A DNA stretch of 64,000 nucleotides from Paraburkholderia sp. BL21I4N1 (GTDB lineage: Bacteria > Pseudomonadota > Gammaproteobacteria > Burkholderiales > Burkholderiaceae): assembly GCF_002973525.1 (NCBI RefSeq), contig NZ_PVEN01000002.1, forward strand, positions 663,793-727,792, in the 5' to 3' direction. The position numbers and the translations under genes are program-made. This document shows, in pieces, positions 52,204-60,482 of the stretch. The notes beneath the pieces are model-generated. The model searched no databases, was not told the DNA's origin, and saw only the letters and a list, made by a program, of their open reading frames with translations. Each line of letters begins with the position of its first letter. Position 1 is the stretch's first letter.

Positions 52204-53787
52204 ATGCACGACAAGATCCTGATCCTCGACTTCGGTTCGCAAGTCACCCAACTGATTGCACGTCGCGTTCGCGAAGCCAACGTGTATTCGGAAATCCATC
52301 CGTACGACGTCGATGCGTCGTTCATTCGCGACTTCGCGCCGAAGGGCGTGATTCTGTCGGGCGGCCCGAGCTCGGTCACCGAAACCGACACGCCGCGCGT
52401 GCCGCAAGCGGTGTTTGAACTCGGCGTGCCGGTGCTCGGCATCTGCTACGGCATGCAGGCCATGGCCGAGCAACTGGGCGGCAAGGTCGAAAACGGCCAT
52501 CTGCGTGAATTCGGTTACGCCGAAGTGCGCGCGCGCAACCATACGAGCCTGCTTGAAGGCATCAGCGACTTCACCACGCCGGAAGGTCACGGCATGCTGA
52601 AGGTCTGGATGAGCCACGGCGACAAGGTGCTGGAAATGCCGCCGGGCTTCGCGCTGATGGCATCGACGGAATCGTGCCCGATCGCGGCCATGGCCGACGA
52701 AGCACGCCATTTCTACGGCCTGCAGTGGCATCCGGAAGTCACGCACACCGTGCAGGGCCGCGCGATGCTCGAACGCTTCGTGCTGCAGATCTGCGGCGCG
52801 CAGGCCGACTGGGAAATGGGTAACTATGTCGACGAAGCCGTCGCGAAGATTCGCGAGCAGGTCGGTCAGGAGCACGTGATCCTGGGGCTGTCGGGCGGCG
52901 TGGATTCGTCGGTGGCGGCGGCGCTGCTGCATCGCGCGATCGGCGATCAGCTCACCTGCGTGTTCGTCGATCACGGCCTGTTGCGTTTGAACGAAGCCGA
53001 GCAGGTCATGGCCACGTTTGCCGACCACCTCGGCGTGAAGGTGATTCACGTCGACGCGAGCGAAGTGTTCCTGCGCAAGCTGACCGGTGTCACCGATCCG
53101 GAAGCGAAGCGCAAGATCATCGGCGCGGAATTCGTCGAGGTGTTCCAGACCGAAGCCGGCAAGCTCACGGACGCGAAGTGGCTCGCGCAAGGCACGATTT
53201 ATCCGGACGTGATCGAATCGGCCGGTAAGGGCAAGAAGGGCGCGCAGACCATCAAGAGCCACCACAACGTGGGCGGCCTGCCTGAAACGCTCAACCTGAA
53301 GCTGCTCGAACCGCTGCGCGAACTGTTCAAGGACGAAGTCCGCGAACTCGGCGTGAAGCTCGGTTTGCCGCCGGCCATGGTGTATCGCCATCCGTTCCCG
53401 GGTCCGGGTCTGGGCGTGCGGATTCTCGGCGAAGTGAAGCGCGATTTCGCGGACCTGCTGCGTCGCGCGGACGCGATTTTCATCGAGACGCTGCGCACGA
53501 CCATCGACAAGGAAACCGGCAAGTCGTGGTACGACCTGACGAGCCAGGCGTTCGCGGTGTTTCTGCCGGTGAAGAGTGTCGGCGTGATGGGCGACGGGCG
53601 CACGTATGAGTACGTGGTCGCGTTGCGTGCCGTGCAGACGCTGGACTTCATGACCGCGCATTGGGCGCATCTGCCGCATGAACTGCTGGGGCATGTGTCG
53701 AACCGCATCATCAATGAAGTGCGCGGGATCAACCGGGTGGTGTATGACATCTCGGGGAAACCGCCGGCGACGATTGAGTGGGAGTAA
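52204..53787 (+). CDS. guaA: GMP synthase (glutamine-hydrolysing)
   Basis: GuaA aminates XMP to GMP using glutamine. The 527-residue enzyme has a class I amidotransferase domain with Cys81 ('GICYGMQAM'), His176 and Glu178 ('WHPEVTH'), an ATP-pyrophosphatase domain with P-loop SGGVDSS (230-236), and a C-terminal dimerisation domain ending '[14 protein letters not shown]'. The ATG giving [13 protein letters not shown] replaces an upstream in-frame start that adds 16 residues. It is the last recognisable housekeeping gene before the accessory region. Confidence 0.97.
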   Translation: MHDKILILDFGSQVTQLIARRVREANVYSEIHPYDVDASFIRDFAPKGVILSGGPSSVTETDTPRVPQAVFELGVPVLGICYGMQAMAEQLGGKVENGHLREFGYAEVRARNHTSLLEGISDFTTPEGHGMLKVWMSHGDKVLEMPPGFALMASTESCPIAAMADEARHFYGLQWHPEVTHTVQGRAMLERFVLQICGAQADWEMGNYVDEAVAKIREQVGQEHVILGLSGGVDSSVAAALLHRAIGDQLTCVFVDHGLLRLNEAEQVMATFADHLGVKVIHVDASEVFLRKLTGVTDPEAKRKIIGAEFVEVFQTEAGKLTDAKWLAQGTIYPDVIESAGKGKKGAQTIKSHHNVGGLPETLNLKLLEPLRELFKDEVRELGVKLGLPPAMVYRHPFPGPGLGVRILGEVKRDFADLLRRADAIFIETLRTTIDKETGKSWYDLTSQAFAVFLPVKSVGVMGDGRTYEYVVALRAVQTLDFMTAHWAHLPHELLGHVSNRIINEVRGINRVVYDISGKPPATIEWE

Positions 53788-53793
53788 TTTAGA

Positions 53794-53852
53794 CTGCTCC
53801 CAAGTCGTTCCGGGAGTGCTGGTTTTTACTGTTTTTCCTTTAAAAAAACAGT
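53794..53852 (+). terminator. double hairpin/T-rich terminator region after guaA
   Basis: A CTCCC/GGGAG stem (53797-53816) is followed by T5, and a second AT-rich stem (ACTGTTTTT at 53828-53836 and AAAAACAGT at 53844-53852) overlaps the tail. Each is modest alone; together they plausibly end guaA transcripts. Confidence 0.55.
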
Positions 53853-53900
53853 GAATTATCGTCCAATGCGATCCGCTGTGATCTGGGCAATACCAAGAAG

Positions 53901-53932
53901 AAATGTCGGTACCGCTGACGGTATCGACATTT
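53901..53932 (-). terminator. 14-bp hairpin terminator for a minus-strand small ORF
   Basis: AAATGTCGGTACCG and CGGTATCGACATTT pair over 14 positions with one G-T mismatch and a four-base loop. On the minus strand the stem is followed by CTTCTT, T-rich enough for a terminator. It lies 17 bp after the stop of the ORF at 53950-54132. Confidence 0.55.
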
Positions 53933-53949
53933 CCCGCTCGGACGTGTTC

Positions 53950-54132
53950 CTACCAGTAAAAATTGATAGTTGACGCGATTGGATCGGTATCCATAATGAA
54001 GTTACCCGCGTCGCAACACTCACACACCATCACCGGTCCATTGAACTGGCATCTCAGCTGATATATCGCGTCTGATTGGAGAGAAACTGTGCTCCGTCCA
54101 TCTGTCACTTTCGTTCGTCCAGTGGCCAACAC
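53950..54132 (-). CDS. hypothetical 60-residue protein with CxCC motif
   Basis: The product is not recognised. It contains 'MVCECCDAGNF' in the middle and ends 'ASTINFYW'. The frame begins at a GTG directly followed by TTG; no strong ribosome-binding site precedes it, and it could be the 3' remnant of a larger gene. Support comes from the separate hairpin terminator just beyond its stop and from the lack of any other coding candidate here. The base composition is more AT-rich than the core genes. Confidence 0.4.
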   Translation of the reverse strand: MLATGRTKVTDGRSTVSLQSDAIYQLRCQFNGPVMVCECCDAGNFIMDTDPIASTINFYW

Positions 54133-54433
54133 TCGTCGATTACCCCGAAATCGCTGCCCGACTTCATGAGCGTCGCTGCCGGCCTCACGTTAACGCAACC
54201 CGTGTAATCCAGGACTTTATTCGCCTGCAAGGCGAGGAGGGCGGTCGCGGATTAATGTCTGGATTCGATTGCGGAAGACCCCCGTTTTAACTTCCGCGTT
54301 GAGCGACACGCGGCAAGCAATATGAAAGCAATCAGTTTTTCTGATAGGTGAAATCGTAAGGTCGGCTCTACAGATCGAGATCGCCATCAAGTACCGTTGC
54401 CACCAAGATTAAACCCGTGGAGGCAACAAACAA
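54133..54433. other. gene-free stretch before the MFS transporter
   Basis: No gene was seen in these 301 bp, which are visibly more AT-rich than the core chromosome. The only clear element is GGAGG at 54419-54423, the ribosome-binding site of the transporter. Confidence 0.4.
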
Positions 54434-55696
54434 ATGTCCAAGCTGAACCTGAAACTGTTAGGCCCGTGCCTGCTCGCCATAGCAATCGATGCAATGGGAT
54501 TCGGTCTTGTTTACCCGATCATGGCGGCGATTTTCTCCGATCCCCATTCCGGCATTATCTCGGCCGGCACCGACCTTCATTTGCGCAATTTCTATCTGGG
54601 ATTAGGCTACGGCGTATATCCGCTTTGCATGTTTTTCGGATCGTCGCTAATGGGCGAACTATCCGATGGCTACGGCCGCCGCAAGATCCTGCTGCTGTGC
54701 ATATTCGGCCTCGCGCTCAGCTATTTTCTGATGGCACTCGGTGCGCTGTTGCCAAGCATCGCGCTATTGCTGGTCGGCCGAGGTCTCAGCGGATTGATGG
54801 CCGGTTGCCAGGGTATTGCGCAAGCCGCCATTACCGACGTAAGTACGCCCGAAAACAAAGCGTACAACATGAGCATTATGTCGATCGCATTCAGCGCGGG
54901 CGTTATTGTCGGCCCCGTACTCGGCGGCATTACCTCGGATCGAACGATCCTACCGTTCTTCAATTACGGCACGCCGTTCATTCTGGTCGGCGCGCTCTCG
55001 GTGATCTGCGGATTCTGGACCTTCGGATACTACCGCGACACCACTTCCCCGAAAGCCGGCGCGCGGATCGATCTTCTGCTGCCGCTGCGAATCATCTACC
55101 AGGCCGGCACGCATCGCCGCGTCGCATTTCTTTCCCTCGTGTTCTTCCTGATGCAGGTGGGCTACGGGCTGTATCTGCAAACCATCATGCTGCTGCTGCA
55201 AACCCGCTACGGCTACACGAGTTCGCAGCTTGGGCTGTTCAGTGGCTTGATCGGCATCTGCTTTGTGTTCGGCCTGATGGTCATCGTGCGGTTGATGCTG
55301 AAACTTTGGGGCGTCGTCGAGATTGCCAAGATGGGGCTGCTGATCGCCGGTATCGGTCAGATCCTCTCCGCGCTGTTTCCTCATGAAGGCGCACTGTGGG
55401 CACTGGGCATGGTGGTCGGCTGCTTCGACATGGTGGCCTACACCACGATATACACCGCTTACTCCGATGCCGTCACCGAAGATCGGCAGGGCTGGTCGCT
55501 AGGCGTCGCGGGTTCAGTGATGGCGATCGCGTGGGTGGTGACCGGTTTCCTCACCAACCTGCTGCCGGTGCTGGGCGAACTGGGTCTGCTGATGGTCGGC
55601 GGTCTGAGTTTCATCCTGAGTTTCCTGATGATGATGGCCTACGGGCGGAAGTGGGGAACACAACCCACGCGTGTCCAATCGCGCGTCTACGAATAA
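54434..55696 (+). CDS. MFS transporter (TCR/Tet-like)
   Basis: The 420-residue protein has about twelve membrane helices. The MFS motif A region 'GELSDGYGRRKILLLCIFGLALSYFLM' lies between helices 2 and 3, as in tetracycline- and drug:H+ antiporter groups, and 'GVIVGPVLGGITSD' resembles the antiporter motif C. The N-terminus (MSKLNLKLLGPCLLAIAIDAMGFGLVYP) is typical. GGAGG stands ten bases before the ATG. It appears intact, in contrast to the broken MFS gene just downstream. A LysR regulator follows beyond that gene. The substrate is unknown. Confidence 0.88.
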   Translation: MSKLNLKLLGPCLLAIAIDAMGFGLVYPIMAAIFSDPHSGIISAGTDLHLRNFYLGLGYGVYPLCMFFGSSLMGELSDGYGRRKILLLCIFGLALSYFLMALGALLPSIALLLVGRGLSGLMAGCQGIAQAAITDVSTPENKAYNMSIMSIAFSAGVIVGPVLGGITSDRTILPFFNYGTPFILVGALSVICGFWTFGYYRDTTSPKAGARIDLLLPLRIIYQAGTHRRVAFLSLVFFLMQVGYGLYLQTIMLLLQTRYGYTSSQLGLFSGLIGICFVFGLMVIVRLMLKLWGVVEIAKMGLLIAGIGQILSALFPHEGALWALGMVVGCFDMVAYTTIYTAYSDAVTEDRQGWSLGVAGSVMAIAWVVTGFLTNLLPVLGELGLLMVGGLSFILSFLMMMAYGRKWGTQPTRVQSRVYE

Positions 55697-55731
55697 CGGG
55701 CCTCCCTAACCGACCCGACAGCGCGCGATGA

Positions 55732-56323
55732 TTGTCGCCCGCTGAAAAGCAGGAACTGGCGCTGGCCACCACGCGTCGACGACCGGCGCCGCACGGCTTT
55801 GCCCAGGTCCTGAAAGACCCGATGATCTATCTGATGGCCGCTGCCTATTTCTGCATTATCGGCGGAATCTATCTGGTCAATTTCTGGTTGCCGGAGATGC
55901 TCAAGACGAGTGGTGTATCCGACGCCATGCCTTTGGGTTTTTATTCCGCCATTCCATTTATCACCGCGACAGTCGGTATGTTTCTGGTCGGCCGGAGTTC
56001 GGATCACAGTAAAGAACGCAGATGGCACAGCGCGATTCCGGCCCTGGTTAGTGCAGCGTCACTGGCGGCCGCTGCGATGACCAGCAATTCACTCGGTTTA
56101 TTGCTCCTTTTTATCTCAATCGCCACCGCCGGTATGTGGATGGCTTATACCGTTTTCTGGAGTATTCCCTCTCGCTATCTAAAAGGCATATCGGCCGCCG
56201 GGGGGAAGCTTTCAGGCAAACCTTCTGCTGATGGTCGGCGTCATGGCCGTCGGCGCGTTTCTCCTCGCCGCGATTAGACCTTCGTCCTTTACGGTTGACG
56301 AAGAAAGCGCAAGGAAGATTTAG
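55732..56323 (+). pseudogene. remnant of an ACS-family MFS transporter (C-terminal half, frameshifted)
   Basis: The first frame reads 'LSPAEKQELALATTRR', 'FAQVLKDPMIYLMAAAYFCIIGGIYLVNFWLP' and 'WSIPSRYLKGISAAGG', which match the central loop and helices 7-11 of anion:cation symporter (D-galactonate/phthalate-type) transporters. The whole N-terminal half is missing. After 'SAAGG' (about 56205) the reading continues in another frame as 'LQANLLLMVGVMAVGAFLLAAIRPSSF' to a TAG at 56321-56323. The loop and helix that should lie between these pieces are absent, so a deletion as well as a frame change is likely. It cannot make a working transporter. Confidence 0.78.
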
Positions 56324-56431
56324 ATATAAATAAATATAAACTAACTCATCCTTGCAAACGGCGAACGAAGAATCGATCAAAAATAAATAAAAATAGTCGA
56401 CGCAAGGCTGGTGATGATATTCACTGAATCC
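56324..56431. other. AT-rich gap before the LysR promoter
   Basis: The gap has runs such as ATATAAATAAATATAAAC and AAAAATAAATAAAAATAG. No gene is seen. Its composition is unlike the core chromosome. Confidence 0.4.
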
Positions 56432-56460
56432 TTGTGAGGTTCGTTAATTTTTCGCATAAT
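56432..56460 (+). promoter_or_regulatory. candidate promoter of the LysR gene
   Basis: TTGTGA (56432-56437) and CATAAT (56455-56460) are spaced by 17 bp, about 100 bp before the start codon. Confidence 0.5.
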
Positions 56461-56561
56461 GCATACCTTTACTGATGTCCCGCAAAGCGCATAGAACATG
56501 CGCAGGCCGTCTTGTCTCAATTACGAGGGTGATTCATCCTCTCCCCGCGACGAGTAAACCT

Positions 56562-57488
56562 ATGGATTTGTTAGCGGCAATGCGCATTTTTGTGCGGGTG
56601 GTGGAGCGGGGTAATTTATCGAAGGCCGCAAGGGACCTCGGCCTCGGTCAACCCGCCGTCAGTGATCGTATCGAACGGCTCGAGCGGGATCTCGGGGTCA
56701 AACTTCTGCTCCGAAGCACGCGTGCCGTTTCCTGCACGGATGAAGGTTCGCTTTTCTATCAAAAGAGCAAAATCGTTCTTGAGGCGGCCGACGAAGCCCG
56801 ATCCGCCGTCACGGTGGGCAATAAGGTTGTTCGTGGGCGAATCCGGATAGCCGCGCCGCACGGAATAGGGGAGGTCGTGCTTCCTGAAATCATTGCGCGT
56901 ATCCGTGAACAGAACCCCCAGCTGCATTTCGACCTCGTATTGAATGACGAGGTTACCGATCCCGTGACAGAGGGCGTGGATATTTCGTTGAGACTCGGGC
57001 AGGTCGGCGACGGAAACTTTGTGGCGCGCCGTTTGGGGCATATTCGCCGCGTGCTGGTGGCGTCGCCCTCGTATGTCGAGAAACACGGCTTACCCGAAGA
57101 GCCGACGGACATCGTCGGGCATGCCTTCATTCGGGTGACCGGGTTATTCAATGACGGGCAACTCCGTTTTTTGCATCCGCCGAAATCGGTTCGACCGACT
57201 CCTATCACCATCGTCATCAGCACAAGTCATTGGCGGCCAATGTACGAACTGCTGCTCTGCGGTTCGGGAATCGGCGTACTCCAGGAACCGGTATGTGCCG
57301 AGGCGTTAGAGACGGGACGTCTGATCCGGTTATTGCCAACCTACGTGGTGCCGGGATTTGATTTGCATGCGCTGCTTCCGGTCACGCGACCTGTACCGTC
57401 GAAAACGCAAGTTGTGGTGAAGATGATCGAGGAATATTTGCCCGATGCGATCGCGCATCGACCCGTCGAGGTCGTGCTCAATGCGTGA
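56562..57488 (+). CDS. LysR-family transcriptional regulator
   Basis: The 308-residue protein has an N-terminal winged helix-turn-helix ('MRIFVRVVERGNLSKAARDLGLGQPAVSDRIERLERDLGVKLLLRSTR', residues about 6-55), a linker helix, and a type 2 periplasmic-binding effector domain ('GRIRIAAPHGIGEVVLPEII' onward). The resemblance is to the CrgA/DsdC-like subgroup. The ATG giving MDLLAAMRIF was chosen over a start 29 codons upstream. It may control the MFS gene(s) upstream on the same strand or its own transcription; the effector is unknown. Confidence 0.92.
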   Translation: MDLLAAMRIFVRVVERGNLSKAARDLGLGQPAVSDRIERLERDLGVKLLLRSTRAVSCTDEGSLFYQKSKIVLEAADEARSAVTVGNKVVRGRIRIAAPHGIGEVVLPEIIARIREQNPQLHFDLVLNDEVTDPVTEGVDISLRLGQVGDGNFVARRLGHIRRVLVASPSYVEKHGLPEEPTDIVGHAFIRVTGLFNDGQLRFLHPPKSVRPTPITIVISTSHWRPMYELLLCGSGIGVLQEPVCAEALETGRLIRLLPTYVVPGFDLHALLPVTRPVPSKTQVVVKMIEEYLPDAIAHRPVEVVLNA

Positions 57489-57979
57489 GCGTGGATCCAC
57501 GCTAGCGGCGGCAAAATCTTCATCTTGTTGGGTGGGATAGGTCGCGCGTGATCACCCCGCGGTGGGTTGAGATGGGTTCGGTTTAGTGGCCGGCACGGCG
57601 GATCACCTGACCCGCGTCGGGGGCTCGATGGTGGCGCGGTTGGCGATGCGCCGTTCGTCGAAGACGACGAGGTCGGCGCGGTACGTCATGAATATAGAGA
57701 GAAACGCGGCCAATTCATCGATTTTTCTTTGTGGTCGCGATACAGCGACTGGGGAGGAATGTTGTCCACGTCGCTTGATGTAGCGCGCCTGCGGGGGGAG
57801 TCTCGCTCCGTTGTGGGGTGCTACCCGGCCATCCATCTCCTTTTACTCTGGCGTTCGAACGGCAGCCCCCTTTAGACAAGGACAAGCTGCGAGGACGAGC
57901 CGATGACAAGACAACGCAAACTGGTTCGACTCGTCGTTCCGCGCTATCGTTGCAGAAGCTCAAATTTTGTGAGGCGGAC
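57489..57979. other. degenerate intergenic region between lysR and the ParB-like gene
   Basis: No intact gene was found in these 491 bp. A minus-strand fragment at 57619-57690 resembles the C-terminal part of D-aminoacylases (listed separately). The frame of the ParB-like gene is open upstream for 54 codons, but that part lacks protein-like composition. GAGG stands five bases before the ParB-like start. Confidence 0.4.
57619..57690 (-). pseudogene. possible fragment of a D-aminoacylase-type amidohydrolase
   Basis: On the minus strand the frame reads 'YRADLVVFDERRIANRATIE', which resembles the 'ADLVVFDP..I.DRATFE.P' segment near the C-terminus of N-acyl-D-amino-acid deacylases. The frame closes at a TGA 13 bases further and shows no family features upstream. 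If real, it is a small relic of a lost gene. The match rests on about 22 residues from memory and needs a search. Confidence 0.35.
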
Positions 57980-58603
57980 ATGGCACTGCATCCCGACAAT
58001 CACCTGATCCCCGCGAAACTCAATGCATTACGTCCTACACAGATGACGGTGGGTTATCGCGAAGTCATCGAGAAGCGCGAACACTGGAAGACGCTCGGCA
58101 AGAAGGCGCGCAGCGAAGCGATTGCTTCGCACTGGTTTCCCGCGGTGCTTGGTCCGGGACAGCTCTATTACATCGTGGACCACCATCACCTCGGACTTGC
58201 GTTGCTCGAGGAAGGTGTGGAAGAAGTGAAGGTGGCGATACTCAAGGACCTCTCATGGCTGGACGACGCAATTTTCTGGCGAATGATGGAACACAACCAG
58301 TGGGTCTATCCGTTCGGCGCGGACGGGTCTCGATACGCCTACGAACATCTTCCCAAGACGGTGACCGGGCTGACGGACGATCCTTATCGAAGTCTTGCTG
58401 GGGAATTACGCCGGGTCGGTGGCTTCGCGAAGGACGCAACGCCATTCAGCGAATTCCTGTGGGCTGATTTTCTACGTCAGCGGATAACGCAAGGCAAGAT
58501 CCGAAAGAGCTTCGCCAAGGCACTCGATCAGGCAAAGGCCGTTGCGCACACGCCGGAAGCACGGTATCTGCCGGGCTGGTCCGGGATGATTGAAAACCCT
58601 TGA
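57980..58603 (+). CDS. ParB-like (ParBc_2-type) protein
   Basis: The 207-residue product resembles the PF08857-type putative ParB-like nuclease family. It has 'IPAKLNALRPTQMTVGYREVIEKREHW' at the start and 'YYIVDHHHLGLALLEEGVEEVKVAIL' (about 70-95), corresponding to the ParB 'DGHHR' segment. A longer alpha-helical C-terminal part follows. No helix-turn-helix, ParA partner or parS site is nearby, so a partition role is unlikely. GAGG precedes the ATG by five bases. The function of this orphan family is not established. Confidence 0.78.
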   Translation: MALHPDNHLIPAKLNALRPTQMTVGYREVIEKREHWKTLGKKARSEAIASHWFPAVLGPGQLYYIVDHHHLGLALLEEGVEEVKVAILKDLSWLDDAIFWRMMEHNQWVYPFGADGSRYAYEHLPKTVTGLTDDPYRSLAGELRRVGGFAKDATPFSEFLWADFLRQRITQGKIRKSFAKALDQAKAVAHTPEARYLPGWSGMIENP

Positions 58604-59146
58604 GCAGATATCCACTAGTGCCGCTTGGGGGAAATGCTGCTGGCGACGACAGGTTGTCGCTTGGAGTTACAACGGTTGGTTCGGATCTTGAACTGCCGCT
58701 AATCGCTCTCACGTGGCTGCGTTCCAACGGCCGCTGCGGGGCGAGTGCAGCCGATCGCAGCCATCGAGGTTGAAGCTTCGTATGCACAGCGCGTGAGTCG
58801 GCAGCCGGCCAGTTTCAGACGCTCAACGTTACCAGCTGGATTGGCGACAATCTGTGCCCACTTGACCAATTACAGTGAGGGGAAATGGCTGCAGGGTTGG
58901 TATTGATAATGGTGGACGGACTACTGGCGCTGAGTACGGGAGCAGGTCTCCTTCATATTCCAAACTGAAGTCGAGCAACACAAGAACGCTAAAGGACTCA
59001 TCTCCCACAGCCGATATTCACTCATCAGGCCGATGACTGTACCGCAGCTCCCGCGGTCTGAAAAATTCGGATGCTCTGCGTGGCTGAGGCCTTGACCGCG
59101 GCACTGCCGGTCATCAATTTCTAAACAATAAATTCGGAAATACAAA
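58604..59146. other. 543-bp gene-free stretch
   Basis: All frames are short or have non-protein-like composition. No promoter, hairpin or repeat stands out. The segment around 58690-58770 could be a dispersed intergenic element, but that cannot be judged from one copy. Confidence 0.4.
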
Positions 59147-59626
59147 ATGCGTTTTATCTCGCTTTCAGCGATCTGCGTCCTCCTCCTTGCCGCGTGTGCG
59201 GGTGCGCCCACCATGAATCCTCTACCCGCCGACCGGGGGCACGATGTAAGCGTCGCACTTACTGGTGGTGTGAGTGAATTGCAGATCGATACGGGATCGT
59301 TCGACATTTCTTCTGAAGCGAAGGCGGACCTTCTCGGGGCCTTCCATGCAGAGATGACTAAGATCGGGATTCCGGTTACGGCGTCGGGCGTTCCGGTCGC
59401 ACTTCACGTAAACGAATTCAAGACACGCCCCGTTGCGGCACGGATACTCTTTGGCGCGCTCGCCGGCAGCGACCACATCAAGGGAACTGTCACGGTCGCA
59501 GGAACCGAGTTCGAGGTGGCCGACACAGGCGTCACGGTGGTGGGTGGCCTAGGCGTTGTCGCGAGGAACGTGGGCGTACAGACGGCAGATGGGATTGGGC
59601 ACTTAGCCAGCGTTGCCGTCAAGTAA
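59147..59626 (+). CDS. predicted lipoprotein of unknown function
   Basis: The 159-residue product starts with a lipoprotein signal (MRFISLSAICVLLLAACAGA); the lipobox LAAC puts the acylated Cys at residue 17. The residue after it is Ala, compatible with outer-membrane sorting. The mature part is a small beta-rich domain ('VSVALTGGVSELQIDTGSFDISSEAKADLLGAF', 'TVAGTEFEVADTGVTVVGGLGVVARNVGVQTADG') somewhat reminiscent of DUF4410 proteins; this is not certain. The A-rich leader lacks a strong ribosome-binding site. It converges on a minus-strand pair with an 8-bp overlap. Confidence 0.72.
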   Translation: MRFISLSAICVLLLAACAGAPTMNPLPADRGHDVSVALTGGVSELQIDTGSFDISSEAKADLLGAFHAEMTKIGIPVTASGVPVALHVNEFKTRPVAARILFGALAGSDHIKGTVTVAGTEFEVADTGVTVVGGLGVVARNVGVQTADGIGHLASVAVK

Positions 59627-59807
59627 CAAGCGCGGTACTGTCCGGGGCGATCACGAGGCCCGTGCCACAAGCGCTATTGGTTGCGGCGCGGGCAACGAAA
59701 CTGTGTCCCAGAGAGGTGAGCATTCGTATCAAATCGGCCGCTTTCGGTTGATCGAGGGACTGCTTGGGGTTGAGATATGCCAATCGCATGTAGCGGCGCC
59801 CGGCCAT
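59619..59807 (-). CDS. hypothetical 62-residue protein, second gene of a minus-strand pair
   Basis: Not recognised. The product begins 'MAGRRYMRLAYLNPKQSLDQ' and has a plausible soluble composition. Its ATG lies 6 bp after the stop of the 137-residue ORF upstream, which is the main support for it being real. It overlaps the 3' end of the convergent lipoprotein gene by 8 bp, which lowers confidence. Confidence 0.33.
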   Translation of the reverse strand: MAGRRYMRLAYLNPKQSLDQPKAADLIRMLTSLGHSFVARAATNSACGTGLVIAPDSTALVT

Positions 59808-59813
59808 GAACAG

Positions 59814-60227
59814 TCATCCAGTGCCGTCTTCTAATTCGCGGACAATTTTCGCTATCATAGGCTGCGTGTATTTCTCGACGGGGTCCTCACCGGTTCGGCC
59901 AACTTCGCCCGCGTCGAAGGCTAAATAGACTTCGTTAAAGAATGTGGGCCAAGCGTCTTCTCCGTGCGAGGCAAAATCGTCATACACGAAACCGACTACA
60001 GCGATCGCTACCGCATCACAAAACCAGAAGGAGAGTCGACCCTCGTGAAACCCAACTGCGAGCTGGCGAGCTATCGCGTTGTATACCTCGCGCCTCGTGG
60101 ACCCGACAATCTCGGTCCAGCGTTCGAAGTCGTGTGCTGGAAGCAAACACTCTCGACCTGTCTGGTCGTAGCGCGACTGCAAACGCCTCATAAAGTCTGC
60201 TTGCGGATCTTGTGTAACCGGGCTCAT
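59814..60227 (-). CDS. hypothetical protein, 137 residues
   Basis: Not recognised. The sequence has protein-like composition, with 'DFERWTEIVGSTRREVYNAIARQLAVGFHEGRLSFWFCDAVAIAVVGFVY' and an acidic C-terminal part 'EVYLAFDAGEVGRTGEDPVEKYTQPMIAKIVREL'. It has no signal peptide or membrane helix and looks like a small alpha/beta cytoplasmic protein. The ATG (MSPVTQDPQADF) has no clear ribosome-binding site. It lies 255 bp downstream of the hydrolase cassette on the same strand and could be a distal member of that unit. Confidence 0.6.
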   Translation of the reverse strand: MSPVTQDPQADFMRRLQSRYDQTGRECLLPAHDFERWTEIVGSTRREVYNAIARQLAVGFHEGRLSFWFCDAVAIAVVGFVYDDFASHGEDAWPTFFNEVYLAFDAGEVGRTGEDPVEKYTQPMIAKIVRELEDGTG

Positions 60228-60482
60228 GCGGGCGGCTTTCGCTTGTAGGGGAGAACAGAGTATAAGCGTCCATACGAGAGCATTTTGAATGGCCGCTTAC
60301 GGCAATTTCGTAGGTCCCTTCAGGGTCGTCTACCGAAGTTCAGCGTTCGAGCGGAGCTGGCGCTGCTCGGGTCGCCTGCCAATTTCCGAGGTCGGCCAGT
60401 ATGGGACATTCGGCGTGAGATCGCGGATAGTCAATAATCGGCGGGGTGAGGGGAAACACGTCCGCAAGATTTGCTGGGTCAG

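Noticed and set aside
58921..59307. 128-codon minus-strand frame upstream of the lipoprotein gene
   Set aside because: It overlaps the lipoprotein gene in antisense, has non-protein-like composition, and lacks a ribosome-binding site.
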